Assembly (NCBI RefSeq): GCF_014196505.1
Contig: NZ_JACIDW010000010.1
Coordinates: 1 to 64,000, forward strand
Direction of reading: 5' to 3'
Origin: Rhizobium metallidurans
GTDB taxonomy: Bacteria > Pseudomonadota > Alphaproteobacteria > Rhizobiales > Rhizobiaceae
Length of the DNA stretch: 64,000 nucleotides
Shown: positions 8,391 to 17,415 of the stretch, in pieces
Position numbering within the stretch: the stretch's first letter is position 1
Layout: each line of letters opens with the position of its first letter
Translations under genes and position numbers: made by a program
Notes under the pieces: generated by a model
Seen by the model: only the letters and a program-made list of their open reading frames with translations
Told to the model about the DNA's origin: nothing
The model's database searches: none

Positions 8391-8431
8391 CCGTTTACGA
8401 CGGTTTCTTCGTCCGAAACGGTCGTAAACGG
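8391..8431. repeat. Long palindrome (family D)
   Basis: CCGTTTACGACGGTTTC at 8391-8407 pairs with GAAACGGTCGTAAACGG at 8415-8431, with one mismatch and a 7-base loop. It lies in the divergent gap between fdhA and the Dabb gene. No second copy was found in the window. It may be a dispersed repeat or a hairpin in the leader of the plus-strand gene. Confidence 0.6.
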
Positions 8432-8539
8432 AGAAGTGAGGAGAGGGGCTCGAAGACCGGGGAGGGCCAATCTTTGCATCTTGCCCACGGGCGCATTCCC
8501 ACTATGCTCTGCTGATAACAATAGTTTGGGAGGCGACAT

Positions 8540-8848
8540 ATGATCCTGCACTCGGTGCTGATGCGGCTGAAATCGGCCATCACGGGCGAAGAAAAGCAGT
8601 CCCTGTTCGAACAGATCGTCGCGCTGAAGCAGGTCATTCCGGGCATTCTGGATATCAAATACGGCCCCAACGTCTCGCCCGAGGGCCTGCATGCCGGTTT
8701 CGTCGATGGCTTTGCCGTCACCTTCGAAAGCCCCGAGGCGCGCGACGCCTATCTCGTCCATCCCGAACATGTCGCCGTCGGCGAGCGCATCGTCTCGTCG
8801 CTGGATGGCGGCCTTGGCGGCCTGATCGTCTTCGACCTGCAGGTCTGA
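8540..8848 (+). CDS. Dabb (stress-responsive A/B barrel) domain protein
   Basis: A 102-residue single-domain protein of the Dabb family, a dimeric ferredoxin-like barrel. The N-terminal MILHSVLMRLK and the central GFAVTFESPEARDAYLVHPEHVAV (about residues 57-80) are the characteristic parts, including the HP.H motif. Members occur in plants and bacteria, often linked to stress, with few known reactions. GGGAGGCG lies just before the ATG. The gene stands alone between fdhA and the peroxiredoxin gene. Activity is unknown. Confidence 0.8.
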   Translation: MILHSVLMRLKSAITGEEKQSLFEQIVALKQVIPGILDIKYGPNVSPEGLHAGFVDGFAVTFESPEARDAYLVHPEHVAVGERIVSSLDGGLGGLIVFDLQV

Positions 8849-8941
8849 TCCCGCAGGTCGGAGATAGCGTTCGCGACCGTCAGCTCGCGTTCGCCGAGGT
8901 CGTGGGGATCGGTCCGATCCCCACCGAGGTCAAGGGCTCGC

Positions 8942-9427
8942 TCAGAGCTGCTCGATCATCGTCGCGGCGCTGGAAACCGTCGCCTGGCCCGGATTCTCCT
9001 CGACGTTGAGCGACTTGACGACGCCGTCCTCGACCAGCATCGAGTAGCGCTTCGAGCGCACGCCGAGACCACCGCCCGAAAGGTCGGCGTCGAGGCCGAG
9101 CGCCTTGGTGAAGGAAGCGTCCCAGTCGGCGAGGAAGTGGATTTTGCCCATGCCGCCCGAGGATTGCGCCCAGGCGCCCATCACGTGCCAGTCGTTGACC
9201 GCGACGACTGCGATGTCGTCGACGCCCTTGTTGAGAATGGTGTCGCGGTTTTCGAGATAGCCCGGCAGGTGGTTGAGCGAGCAGGTCGGGGTAAACGCGC
9301 CGGGCACGGCAAACAGCACGACGCGCCTGCCCTTGAACAGCGCCTCGGTCGTGGTCTCGACCGGGCCGTCGGCCGTCTTTTCCTTGAATGTCGCCGAAGG
9401 CAGGGTATCGCCGATCGCAATGGTCAT
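8942..9427 (-). CDS. Peroxiredoxin, Prx5 type
   Basis: A 161-residue thiol peroxidase that reduces hydrogen peroxide and alkyl peroxides. The peroxidatic cysteine is C49 in VPGAFTPTCS. It is the only cysteine in the protein, so this is a one-cysteine Prx5 type, probably recycled by glutathione or glutaredoxin. The start was placed at 9427, because GAGGAGAC lies just upstream and the protein then begins MTIAIGDTLP like family members. A longer frame from 9490 would overlap the previous gene. It lies directly downstream of the DsbD-N domain gene on the same strand. Confidence 0.92.
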   Translation of the reverse strand: MTIAIGDTLPSATFKEKTADGPVETTTEALFKGRRVVLFAVPGAFTPTCSLNHLPGYLENRDTILNKGVDDIAVVAVNDWHVMGAWAQSSGGMGKIHFLADWDASFTKALGLDADLSGGGLGVRSKRYSMLVEDGVVKSLNVEENPGQATVSSAATMIEQL

Positions 9428-9476
9428 GAATGTCTCCTCATGGTGGGTTGGCGGGCGGCGCGTGGGCCGCGGGATT

Positions 9477-10325
9477 TCAATCGAAGGCAAGCGGGCTTTC
9501 GATGGCGCGCGCCCCGTCGATGACGAGCGCGCTCCAGCTCTTGCCCGATATGTCGTAGTTCCTGGGCAGCTTGCCGATCGCGACCGTGGTCGTCAGCGCC
9601 GTGCCGTCGCGCTTGCTCATCAGCTGCTTGGTGAACACATAGCCGCTGGGGCCGGCAACGATGACGTCGGGTGTCGTGTCGCCGATGTCGGGCAGGGTGA
9701 TGTCGAGCTTCAGCTCCGTCCGGTCGGGCGAAAGCGTATGCTCCGTCACCTTGAACTCGGAGGAAGACGCTTCCGGCAGCCGCGCCTCGGCGGCATCAAG
9801 AATGGCCTCTTCCTGCGGCTGCGATTGTCCCGCCGCCGGAAGCGCGACCGTAAGGTCGGCCTGGAAGGGCACGCAGATATCCTTGCAGATGCCGATGAAA
9901 GCCTGCGCCTTGATCTCGGTAACACCGCTCTTGGCCGACAGGGTGAGCGGCAGCGTCACCGGCGCGTCGTAACCGACATCGTCGATCTCGTCGCTCTTGA
10001 TATGCTTGGGAATGGGGTAGCTGATCTTGTCGAGCGTCACCCCCGTCCCGGGCGCGATGACGATCTGTGGCGGGATGCCCGTGTTGCCGGGTTCGCGCCA
10101 GTAGGTGATCCATCCGGCATTCGGTTCGATCTGCAGCCCGGCGCGGATCTTGCCGTTGTCGTCCGGCGAAAGCGCCACCAGCCGCATCCGTCCGCCGGCG
10201 TTCTCGGCCCAGGCGCTGGTCGCGGCCTGCGCCGGGGAAAGCGCCGGCAGGGAGAAGCCAAGGCCAAGAGGCATGGCGACTGCGAGGGTAAGGGCGAGGC
10301 GTTGTGTGTGCGATGCGAAGGTCAT
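9477..10325 (-). CDS. Secreted DsbD N-terminal-domain protein
   Basis: 282 residues with a clear Sec signal peptide (LALTLAVAMPLGLGFSL...AQA, about residues 10-33). The mature part matches the immunoglobulin-like DsbD alpha domain. The conserved cysteine pair is in GICKDICVPFQADL at about residues 135-148. In DsbD this periplasmic domain passes electrons to DsbC, but here the transmembrane and thioredoxin domains are missing. It may work with a separate CcdA/ScsB-type partner. The start was set at M48 of the open frame (10325), because the N-terminal extension has no family character. The peroxiredoxin gene follows. Confidence 0.8.
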   Translation of the reverse strand: MTFASHTQRLALTLAVAMPLGLGFSLPALSPAQAATSAWAENAGGRMRLVALSPDDNGKIRAGLQIEPNAGWITYWREPGNTGIPPQIVIAPGTGVTLDKISYPIPKHIKSDEIDDVGYDAPVTLPLTLSAKSGVTEIKAQAFIGICKDICVPFQADLTVALPAAGQSQPQEEAILDAAEARLPEASSSEFKVTEHTLSPDRTELKLDITLPDIGDTTPDVIVAGPSGYVFTKQLMSKRDGTALTTTVAIGKLPRNYDISGKSWSALVIDGARAIESPLAFD

Positions 10326-10464
10326 GCGACAATGGTTATTCAAATCCGGCGTCCTTCGCCAGCGGCCTTGGTCGATTAAATTTTCATTTTCAGTTGATTG
10401 AAACAGGACATTGGCCCATGTTTCTCTTGTCGGGGCCTCGGGCGGTCTGGCATCAGGAGGTATC

Positions 10465-11070
10465 ATGTCCCTGTCGACCCTGAAAAACAGACGAGAACGC
10501 GGCTTCTTCGACGGTCAGTTCCTGATCGCCATGCCCGGCGTATCGGATAGCAACTTCGCCCGCACGGTCATTTACGTCTGCGCCCATTCCGATGCCGGCG
10601 CCATGGGTTTCATCATCAACCGGTCGCAGGAACTCTCGTTTACCGACGTGCTCATGCATCTCGACATGATCAAGACCGACGAGGCGATCCTCATGCCGAC
10701 CGCCACGCGCGATCTGTCGATCCAGACGGGCGGACCGGTCGAAAGTGGCCGCGGCTTCGTCCTGCATTCCGACGATTATCTCTGCGATTCCAGCATTCCC
10801 GTCAGCGACGATATCTGCATGACGGCGACGCTCGACATCATCCGCGCCATCGCCAAGGGCGAGGGCCCGAAGCGCGCCACCATGCTGCTCGGCTATGCCG
10901 GTTGGGGCGCCGGCCAGCTCGAAGCCGAGATCGCCGCGAACGGCTGGCTTAACTGCGCGGCCAACGACGCCCTCATCTTCGATCCCAATCTCGATGACAA
11001 GTACGAGCGCGCATTGGCTGGCATGGGCATCTCTGCGGCCATGCTTTCCACCGAAGCCGGCCACGCCTGA
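10465..11070 (+). CDS. YqgE/AlgH family protein (UPF0301)
   Basis: A 201-residue protein of the UPF0301 family. Recognisable are [19 protein letters not shown] near the N-terminus, GAMGFIINR at about residues 50-58, [14 protein letters not shown] at about 88-101, and [14 protein letters not shown] at about 145-158. A strong AGGAGGT three bases before the ATG at 10465 fixes the start. AlgH was first linked to alginate regulation in Pseudomonas, but the molecular role is not known. It diverges from the DsbD-N gene. Confidence 0.9.
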   Translation: MSLSTLKNRRERGFFDGQFLIAMPGVSDSNFARTVIYVCAHSDAGAMGFIINRSQELSFTDVLMHLDMIKTDEAILMPTATRDLSIQTGGPVESGRGFVLHSDDYLCDSSIPVSDDICMTATLDIIRAIAKGEGPKRATMLLGYAGWGAGQLEAEIAANGWLNCAANDALIFDPNLDDKYERALAGMGISAAMLSTEAGHA

Positions 11071-11086
11071 AGACCAGAAAATTCGC

Positions 11087-11111
11087 GGAACGAATAGCTG
11101 CAAGCGACGTT
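11087..11111 (+). promoter_or_regulatory. EcfG (RpoE2) type promoter of the csbD gene
   Basis: GGAAC at 11087-11091 and CGTT at 11108-11111 are separated by 16 bases. This matches the alphaproteobacterial general stress sigma factor consensus (GGAAC-N16/17-CGTT) exactly. It is placed 46 bases before the start of a CsbD-family gene, a class often in the EcfG regulon. Confidence 0.75.
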
Positions 11112-11157
11112 CTCTTTTCGCACCGGGCACGAGGCCCGTTCCAAAAGGAGACATCAG

Positions 11158-11349
11158 ATGGGTAGCACCACCGACAAGATTTCCGGCAAGGCAAACGAGA
11201 TCGCCGGCAAGACCAAGCAGGCGGTCGGCAAGGCGACCGGCGACAATGCGACCCGCGCCAAGGGCGCCGTTCAGGAAGCCAAGGGCAAGTCGCAGACCGC
11301 CAAGGGTAACGCCAAGGACAAGCTGAAGGATGCCGTCGATCGCATGTGA
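11158..11349 (+). CDS. CsbD family stress protein
   Basis: A 63-residue, very hydrophilic, lysine- and alanine-rich protein with repeated K-x-x-GKA-type segments (KISGKANEIAGKTKQAVGKA). This is the CsbD-like composition. Homologues are induced by general stress (sigma B in Bacillus, EcfG in alphaproteobacteria) and their biochemical role is unknown. AAAAGGAG lies 7 bases before the ATG, and an EcfG-type promoter lies further upstream. The stop overlaps a possible GTG of the next frame, but that gene probably starts later. Confidence 0.9.
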   Translation: MGSTTDKISGKANEIAGKTKQAVGKATGDNATRAKGAVQEAKGKSQTAKGNAKDKLKDAVDRM

Positions 11350-11429
11350 TCGACAGCATTCCGGCAATGACCCGTCGCGCATCCGCGCTGCGGGTCGTTT
11401 TGTATCAATACCGCTTGATGGGGCGTTCC

Positions 11430-12515
11430 ATGCGGCTTTTTGCCTGCGACAGTTGCGATCAGGTCGTGCATTTCGACAATCGCCAATGCGTTCGCTGCAA
11501 CCATCGCCTCGGCTTTTTGCCCGACGATCTCTCGATGCGCGCTCTCGAGCCGCTTGACGAAACGCTGTGGCGGATGGCGTCGGAGCCCGCGCGCGCCGTG
11601 CGCTTCTGCGCCAATGCCGGCCTCGATATCTGCAACTGGCTGGTCAATGCGGATGACGAACACCCCTTCTGCATCGCCTGCCGCTACAACCGCCTGGTGC
11701 CCAACACCCATACGCAGCAGGGCATCGATCGCTGGCGCCGCATCAGCCAGGCGCAGCGCCATCTCTTCTATTCGCTGCTGCGCTGGCGCCTGCCACCGCC
11801 CGATCGCATCGAGGATCCGCAAGGCGGCCTGGTCTTCGACTTTCTCGAGGACGAGGTGCAGGTCGATGGAAACGTCATCCCGGCCATGACAGGTCACGAC
11901 GAAGGCGTCATCGCCATCCGCGCCGCCGAAGCCGACGATGTCACCCGCGAACTTGCCCGCGCCTCGATGAACGAACCCTATCGCACGCTTCTCGGCCATT
12001 TCCGCCACGAGATCGGGCACTTCGTCTGGAACCGTCTGGTCCGCGACCGGAACGCCTTCGATGGCTTTCGCGCCGTCTTCGGCGACGAGCGGCAGGATTA
12101 TGGTCAGGCGCTGCGGAACCATTATCAGAACGGCGCGCCACTGGATTGGCAGCAGGGCTACATCAGCGCCTACGCGACGTCTCATCCCTGGGAGGACTTC
12201 GCCGAATGCTTCGCGCACTATCTCCACATCGTCGATACGCTGGAGACAGCCCGCGGCTTCGGCATCGCGATCGATCCGCGCGGCCATGAGGAAATGGCGT
12301 CCGAGGTGGATTTCAACCCCTACCGCGCCGCCAGCGCCGAGCAGCTGGTTAGCGCCTGGGTGCCGCTATCGGTGGCGATCAACGCCATCCAGCGCAGCAT
12401 GGGGCAGCCGGATTCCTACCCCTTCGTGCTCTCGAACGCCGTCGTCGCAAAGCTCGAATACCTTCACCGGCTGATCCAGGATCGCGTCGCCGAGCCCCGC
12501 CAGCACGCCGCCTGA
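11430..12515 (+). CDS. Putative zinc-binding metallopeptidase
   Basis: 361 residues. The N-terminus has a zinc ribbon with two cysteine pairs (CDSCDQVVHFDNRQCVRC, about residues 6-23). The metallopeptidase motif HEIGH is at residues 193-197, followed by a W-rich helix and a later WEDFAECFAHY at about 253-263. This corresponds to the family annotated as putative zinc-binding metallopeptidase (Peptidase_Mx). The open frame begins with GTG at 11346. The start was put at 11430 because the conserved N-terminus MRLFACDSC begins there. Substrate unknown. It may be read through from csbD. Confidence 0.8.
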   Translation: MRLFACDSCDQVVHFDNRQCVRCNHRLGFLPDDLSMRALEPLDETLWRMASEPARAVRFCANAGLDICNWLVNADDEHPFCIACRYNRLVPNTHTQQGIDRWRRISQAQRHLFYSLLRWRLPPPDRIEDPQGGLVFDFLEDEVQVDGNVIPAMTGHDEGVIAIRAAEADDVTRELARASMNEPYRTLLGHFRHEIGHFVWNRLVRDRNAFDGFRAVFGDERQDYGQALRNHYQNGAPLDWQQGYISAYATSHPWEDFAECFAHYLHIVDTLETARGFGIAIDPRGHEEMASEVDFNPYRAASAEQLVSAWVPLSVAINAIQRSMGQPDSYPFVLSNAVVAKLEYLHRLIQDRVAEPRQHAA

Positions 12516-12536
12516 CCTTTCGCGGCCCGGGAGACC

Positions 12537-15449
12537 TCAGGCCCGTTTGGTCAGCGGAAACCGCTCCTTCAGCAGCCGCAGAACCGATTCCGTCGCCATC
12601 GGCGGACCGAAGAGATAGCTCTGGCCGTAGGTGCAGCCCATCTTCGCCAGCTCGATCGCATCCTCGTTGGACTCGATCCCCTCGGCCACGACCTTCATAT
12701 CGAGTTCCCGCGCCATCGAGATCACCGAGCGCAGCACCGTCGACTTCCGGTCGCTGGCGCCGCAGACCAGCGTCTTGTCGAGCTTGATCGTGTCGAACGG
12801 GAAGCGCGTGAGGTAGGAGAGGGAGGAATAGCCGGTGCCGAAATCGTCGAGCGCCAGGCCAAGCCCGACCTCGCGCAGTTTCTCCAGCACCAGCCGCGCC
12901 TGCTCCGGGTTCTCCATCACCATCGTCTCGGTCAGTTCCAGCTTCAGCCGGGTCGGATCGCAATGGGTCTTGGCGAGCACCGAGCGCACATCGTCGTAGA
13001 GATCGTTGTTCAGCAACTGCGCGCTGGAGAGATTGATCGACACGAAGATCGGCAGCTCGCCGGTCTGGCTCTCCCAGGCCATCAGGTCGTTGGTCGCCTG
13101 TTCGAGGGCGAAGACGCCGAGCATGTTGATGATGTCGGAAGCCTCGGCGATCGGAATGAATTCCGACGGCGGGATGTTGCCGCGCTTCGGATGCTCCCAG
13201 CGCATCAGCGCCTCGAAACCGGCGATCTCCACGTCTTCAAGGCCGGCGATCGGCTGGTAGACCATCGACAGTTCCTTGCGCTCAAGCGCACGGCGGAGAT
13301 CCGATTCGAGCTGCAGCCGGTCGGCGCCGAAATCGCGGAAGGCGGGCTGGAACGGCTCGACGCGATTGCCGCCGGCGCGCTTGGCCCGGTACATGGCAAG
13401 CTCGGAATCGCTGAGCATCCCCGTGGCGTTCTCCTGCTGGTCGACGAAGGAAGCAAGCCCGATCGACGCCGTCAGGATGATCTCGCGGTTGGCGAAGTTG
13501 ATCGGCACCATGATCGCCTTGCTGATCGCGTCCGCGAAGTCGGCGATCTTGGCCGGATCGCGCTCGGAAACCAGGATGAGGCCGAACTGGTCGCCGGAGA
13601 GGCGCGCCAGCGTGTCCTGCGGCTTCAGCAGTCGGCGGAGACGGCGCGTCAGCGCGATCAGGATATTGTCGCCGGCCGCAACGCCAAGCGCGTCGTTGAC
13701 CAGCTTGTAGCGGTCGATATCGATCACCATCACCGTCGGGCGCAGCGTATCGCTGCCCGGCGCCAGCGCCAGCACGCCCTGCAGGCGGTCGAGGAACAGC
13801 TGGCGGTTGGGAAGACCGGTCAGGTTGTCGTGCAGCGCGTCCTGCAGCAAACGGTCGACCGAGTTCTTCTGCTCGGTGACGTCGATCACCGTGCCGACGC
13901 AGCGGATCACCTCGCCGTTGGAATCGAGCACCGGCCGGGCGCGGATCAGAAGCCAGTGGAAATGCCCGTCCTCGGCGCGAATGCGGAATTCGTGGTTCAG
14001 CCGGCCGCGGCGATGTTCGAGCAGAACGTCCAGCGTGGCGCGGAAGCGGTCGCGATCGTCTGGGTGCAGGCGCGGCAGCCAGTTGCGGGCGGCGCCATGC
14101 ATCGTGCCGGGCGAAAGGCCGAGCTTGACGGAGACGTCGGGGATGGTGACGACACGGTCGCGCGCCACGTCCCAGTCCCACACCATGTCGCCGGAGCCGG
14201 TCAGCGCCAGCGATTGCCGCTCGAGATCCGAGAACAGGCCCTGCTGGAACGTTCCCCCCGCGAAGGCGTGCTGCATGACCGTGAAGCCGATCAGCAGCAC
14301 GATCAGCACCAGGCCGCCGCCGAGCGCCGGCTGGATGATGTCGTTGTCGAGCTGGCCGGTGATCGTCAGCCAGGCGCCGAAGATCCACACCAGGATCAGC
14401 GCCCAGGCCGGCACCAGCAGGATGGCGCGGTCGTAGCGGTTGATGCCGAGATAGACGATGAGCAGCAACCCCATCGTCGCCGTCAGCGCGAAGGAGAGGC
14501 GGGCGATGCCGGCGGCGATCGCCGGGTCGTAGATGGCGACGCCGAAGAGCAGGGCCAGGCCCAGCACCCAGGCGAGCGTCACATAGCCCAGATGCGTGTG
14601 CCACCGGTTGAGGTTGAGATAGGTGAACAGGAAGATGACGAAACTCGATGCCAGCGCCACTTCCGCGCAGGCCCGCCATATTCGCTGGTCCGCCGAGGCG
14701 ATGCTGACGAGCTTTCCGAGAAAGCCGAAATCCACGCAGATATAGCCGAGCACCGCCCAGGCGAGCGCGGCCGTCGCCGGCAGCATCGAGGTGCCCTTGA
14801 CGACGAACAGGATGGTGAGGAACACCGCCAGCAGGCCGGCGATGCCGAGCACGATGCCGCGATAGAGCGTGAACGCGTTGATCGTATCCTTGTAGGCGTT
14901 GGGCTCCCACAGATAGATCTGCGGCAATTCGGGCGTCGAAAGCTCGGCGACGAAGGTGATGACGGCGCCCGGATTGAGCGTGATGCGGAAGACGTCGGCC
15001 TCGTCGCTCGGCTGCCGGTCGAGCGCGAAGCCTTCGCTCGGCGTGATCGCGGTGATGCGCTGCGAGCCGAGATCCGGCCAGAACAGCTTGGAGTTCGCCA
15101 GCCGGAAATGCGGAGCGACGATGACGCGCTCCAGCTGTTCGTCGGACACGTTGGCGAGCGCGAAGACCGCCCAGTCGCCCTGGTAGTTGCCGGAACTCGA
15201 GCGCACCTCGATGCGGCGACGGATGCCGTCGGCGCCGGCCGCGGTCGAAACCTGGAAGGCTTCGCCCTGATTGGTGTAGATTTCGGTGGTCTTGGTCAGA
15301 TCGAGCGCGGTGTCGTCCCGGGAAATCTTGACCGGCTCGGCGGCCTGCGCGGCCCCTGACATCAGCGCGAAGGCGGACAGGAAAAGCGCTGCGATCACCG
15401 CGACGAAACGTCCTGATGGTGACGAGTGCAGCATGCGTTTTTTGGTCAT
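12537..15449 (-). CDS. Membrane-bound c-di-GMP phosphodiesterase (PAS-GGDEF-EAL)
   Basis: 970 residues. A signal peptide (about 1-36) is followed by a periplasmic sensory domain to about 180 and seven or eight transmembrane helices at about 185-400. A PAS domain (about 410-535), GGDEF (about 540-700) and EAL (about 705-965) follow. The cyclase site reads RLSGDQFGL, so GGDEF is degenerate and probably inactive. The EAL domain keeps FEALMRWEHP, NLSSAQL, ELTETMVM, DDFGTGYSS, IKLDK, AEGIE and YGQSYLFG, so it should hydrolyse c-di-GMP. It overlaps the RimJ-like gene by four bases (ATGA) and is last in the thrC-M16-rimJ run. Confidence 0.9.
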   Translation of the reverse strand: MTKKRMLHSSPSGRFVAVIAALFLSAFALMSGAAQAAEPVKISRDDTALDLTKTTEIYTNQGEAFQVSTAAGADGIRRRIEVRSSSGNYQGDWAVFALANVSDEQLERVIVAPHFRLANSKLFWPDLGSQRITAITPSEGFALDRQPSDEADVFRITLNPGAVITFVAELSTPELPQIYLWEPNAYKDTINAFTLYRGIVLGIAGLLAVFLTILFVVKGTSMLPATAALAWAVLGYICVDFGFLGKLVSIASADQRIWRACAEVALASSFVIFLFTYLNLNRWHTHLGYVTLAWVLGLALLFGVAIYDPAIAAGIARLSFALTATMGLLLIVYLGINRYDRAILLVPAWALILVWIFGAWLTITGQLDNDIIQPALGGGLVLIVLLIGFTVMQHAFAGGTFQQGLFSDLERQSLALTGSGDMVWDWDVARDRVVTIPDVSVKLGLSPGTMHGAARNWLPRLHPDDRDRFRATLDVLLEHRRGRLNHEFRIRAEDGHFHWLLIRARPVLDSNGEVIRCVGTVIDVTEQKNSVDRLLQDALHDNLTGLPNRQLFLDRLQGVLALAPGSDTLRPTVMVIDIDRYKLVNDALGVAAGDNILIALTRRLRRLLKPQDTLARLSGDQFGLILVSERDPAKIADFADAISKAIMVPINFANREIILTASIGLASFVDQQENATGMLSDSELAMYRAKRAGGNRVEPFQPAFRDFGADRLQLESDLRRALERKELSMVYQPIAGLEDVEIAGFEALMRWEHPKRGNIPPSEFIPIAEASDIINMLGVFALEQATNDLMAWESQTGELPIFVSINLSSAQLLNNDLYDDVRSVLAKTHCDPTRLKLELTETMVMENPEQARLVLEKLREVGLGLALDDFGTGYSSLSYLTRFPFDTIKLDKTLVCGASDRKSTVLRSVISMARELDMKVVAEGIESNEDAIELAKMGCTYGQSYLFGPPMATESVLRLLKERFPLTKRA

Positions 15450-16060
15450 CGGCTGTCGGTTATCCTGCCTTTATCCGTATCGGTGGCAAGCAGTGAAAAC
15501 ATCACGTGATCATGCCACTGACCGTTGATCTTCAAGTATCCGCGCAGATAGCCTTCCCGCTGAAACCCGGCTTTTTCAAGCAGGCGGATGCTCCGAGCGT
15601 TGTCTGGAATACAGGCTGCTTCGATACGGTGCAACTCAAGGCCTGCGAAGATGTAGGGTATAACCAATTGAAGTGCGGCGAACATATGGCCTTGGCCGGC
15701 ATGCGCCTCGCCCATCCAGTAGCCGATCATGCAGCTTTGCGCGGCCCCGCGCCTGATGTAGCCGATGGTGATGCCGCCAAGCAGCGTCATGTTGTCCCGG
15801 TGGAAAAGCAGCAGCGGAACCGCCTGTCCGGAGGCGTATTCCTGCTTGCCGCGAATGACGCGGGCCCGGTAGGAGCCCTCCGTCAGTTCGTCGCGGCGCC
15901 ATGTCGGCTCCCAGCGCTCGAGAAAGCCGCGGCTTGCCGAGCGCAGCTTGTGCCACTGGTTGAAATCCTGGTAGCGCGGCAGCCGCAGCACATAATTGGC
16001 GTCTTCGATTTCAACTGCTTCCGGCTGCCGAGACAGGAACCGAAACACCGATTTTGGCAT
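15446..16060 (-). CDS. RimJ/RimL-type GNAT acetyltransferase
   Basis: A 204-residue GNAT protein of the ribosomal-protein-alanine N-acetyltransferase type. Its parts are the early WEPTWRRDEL segment, the acetyl-CoA loop GYWMGEAHAGQGHMFAAL (about residues 114-131), and NARSIRLLEKAGFQREGYLRGY near 153-174. Proteins of this type acetylate N-termini or small molecules. The true target here is not evident. It lies 29 bases after the M16 peptidase gene, and its stop overlaps the start of the EAL gene, so it is inside an operon. Confidence 0.85.
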   Translation of the reverse strand: MPKSVFRFLSRQPEAVEIEDANYVLRLPRYQDFNQWHKLRSASRGFLERWEPTWRRDELTEGSYRARVIRGKQEYASGQAVPLLLFHRDNMTLLGGITIGYIRRGAAQSCMIGYWMGEAHAGQGHMFAALQLVIPYIFAGLELHRIEAACIPDNARSIRLLEKAGFQREGYLRGYLKINGQWHDHVMFSLLATDTDKGRITDSR

Positions 16061-16089
16061 CGATCACTCCCGGAGCCGCGAATGCAGGT

Positions 16090-17388
16090 TCAAACGACGG
16101 CTTGCTTGCCCTGCGGGGCAGGCGAGATGAGCGACGCGGCGATGTCTTCCATCGGCGCAAGATGCTCGAGCGGGCCGATCGCCGACAGTGTCGGCACCGT
16201 GTCGAAGAACAGCCGGCCGGCAAGGTCGGTCAGCCTTTCGATGGTGATGCCTTCCAGTCGCTCCATCATTTCAGAATTGGAGATCGGTCGCCCGTAGAGC
16301 ATCATCTGCCGCGCCACCTGGCCGGCGCGCGCCGCCGGGCTTTCCTGGCCCATCAGAAGCTGGGCGCGGATCTGGGCGCGGGCGCGCTCGATTTCCTTTT
16401 GGTCGATCGAGGTGGCCGACTTATGCAGTTCGTCGATGATGACGGGAACCAGCTCCGGCAGGTTCTCGCCGCCGGTCGCGGCATGGATGCCGAAGATGCC
16501 GGTATCGGAAAAGCCCCAGTGGAAGGCGTAGATCGAATAGCAGAGCCCGCGGATTTCGCGCACTTCCTGGAACAGCCGCGAAGACATGCCGCCGCCGAGG
16601 ATGTTGGCGAGGATCTGCGAACAGTAGAAGTCGCGGGCGTGATAGGCCTTGCCCTCGAAGCCGAGCAGGATCTGGGCGTCCATCAGGTCGCGGGTTTCGC
16701 GGATATTGCCGCCGATATATTTGGCGGGGTCCATGACCGGCGTGGCGCTCGGCGCCGTCGGCAGCGAGGAAAACCGGTCCTCGACCATGCGCACGAACTC
16801 GTCGTGCTGCACGGCACCGGCCGCGACCACGAACATGCGGTCGGTCGTGTAGTTGCGGCTGAGATAGCCGCGAATCTGCTGCGGGGTGAAAGAGACCACC
16901 GTCTGCGGGGTGCCGAGAATGGCGCGGCCGAGCGTCTGGTCGCGATAGGCGACTTCCGAAAACCGGTCGAACACCACGTCGTCGGGCGTATCGTTGGCGG
17001 CGTTGATCTCCTGCAGGATGACCTGCTTCTCACGCTCCAGCTCTTCCTCTTCGAAGGCGGATTCGGTGAGGATATCGGCCAGGATATCGACGGCGAGCGG
17101 CACGTGGTCTTTCAGGACGCGCGCATAGTAGGAGGTCGTTTCGGTCGAGGTGGCGGCGTTTACCTCGCCGCCGACATCCTCGATCTGCTCGGCGATCTCG
17201 CGGGCGCTGCGGCGCGCGGTTCCCTTGAAGGCCATGTGTTCGAGCAGGTGCGCGATGCCGTGCTCGTCTGTCGTTTCATTGCGCGAACCTGATTTGATCC
17301 AGACTCCGAGTGCTGCACTTTCGAGATGCGGCATGTTCTGTGTGACTACTGTCAGCCCGGATTTGAGCCGGGTGCACTCAACTGTCAT
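16090..17388 (-). CDS. M16 family zinc peptidase, processing-peptidase like
   Basis: A 432-residue protein of the pitrilysin/mitochondrial processing peptidase family. The inverted zinc motif HLLEH is at residues 47-51 (GIAHLLEHMAFKGT), with the downstream glutamate region EVNAATSTETTSYYARVL supplying the third ligand. The glycine-rich loop GGGMSSRLFQEVRE typical of the processing peptidase alpha/beta type is near 290. Rhizobiales carry this gene directly behind thrC, as here (27-base gap). Its physiological substrates in bacteria are not well defined. Confidence 0.93.
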   Translation of the reverse strand: MTVECTRLKSGLTVVTQNMPHLESAALGVWIKSGSRNETTDEHGIAHLLEHMAFKGTARRSAREIAEQIEDVGGEVNAATSTETTSYYARVLKDHVPLAVDILADILTESAFEEEELEREKQVILQEINAANDTPDDVVFDRFSEVAYRDQTLGRAILGTPQTVVSFTPQQIRGYLSRNYTTDRMFVVAAGAVQHDEFVRMVEDRFSSLPTAPSATPVMDPAKYIGGNIRETRDLMDAQILLGFEGKAYHARDFYCSQILANILGGGMSSRLFQEVREIRGLCYSIYAFHWGFSDTGIFGIHAATGGENLPELVPVIIDELHKSATSIDQKEIERARAQIRAQLLMGQESPAARAGQVARQMMLYGRPISNSEMMERLEGITIERLTDLAGRLFFDTVPTLSAIGPLEHLAPMEDIAASLISPAPQGKQAVV

Positions 17389-17415
17389 TGGCTATCTTTC
17401 TGCGCCTTCCGCTGA

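Noticed and set aside
12963..15359. 798-codon open frame antisense to the EAL protein
   Set aside because: It is a shadow produced by high-GC codon use; the opposite strand encodes a complete multi-domain protein with conserved motifs.
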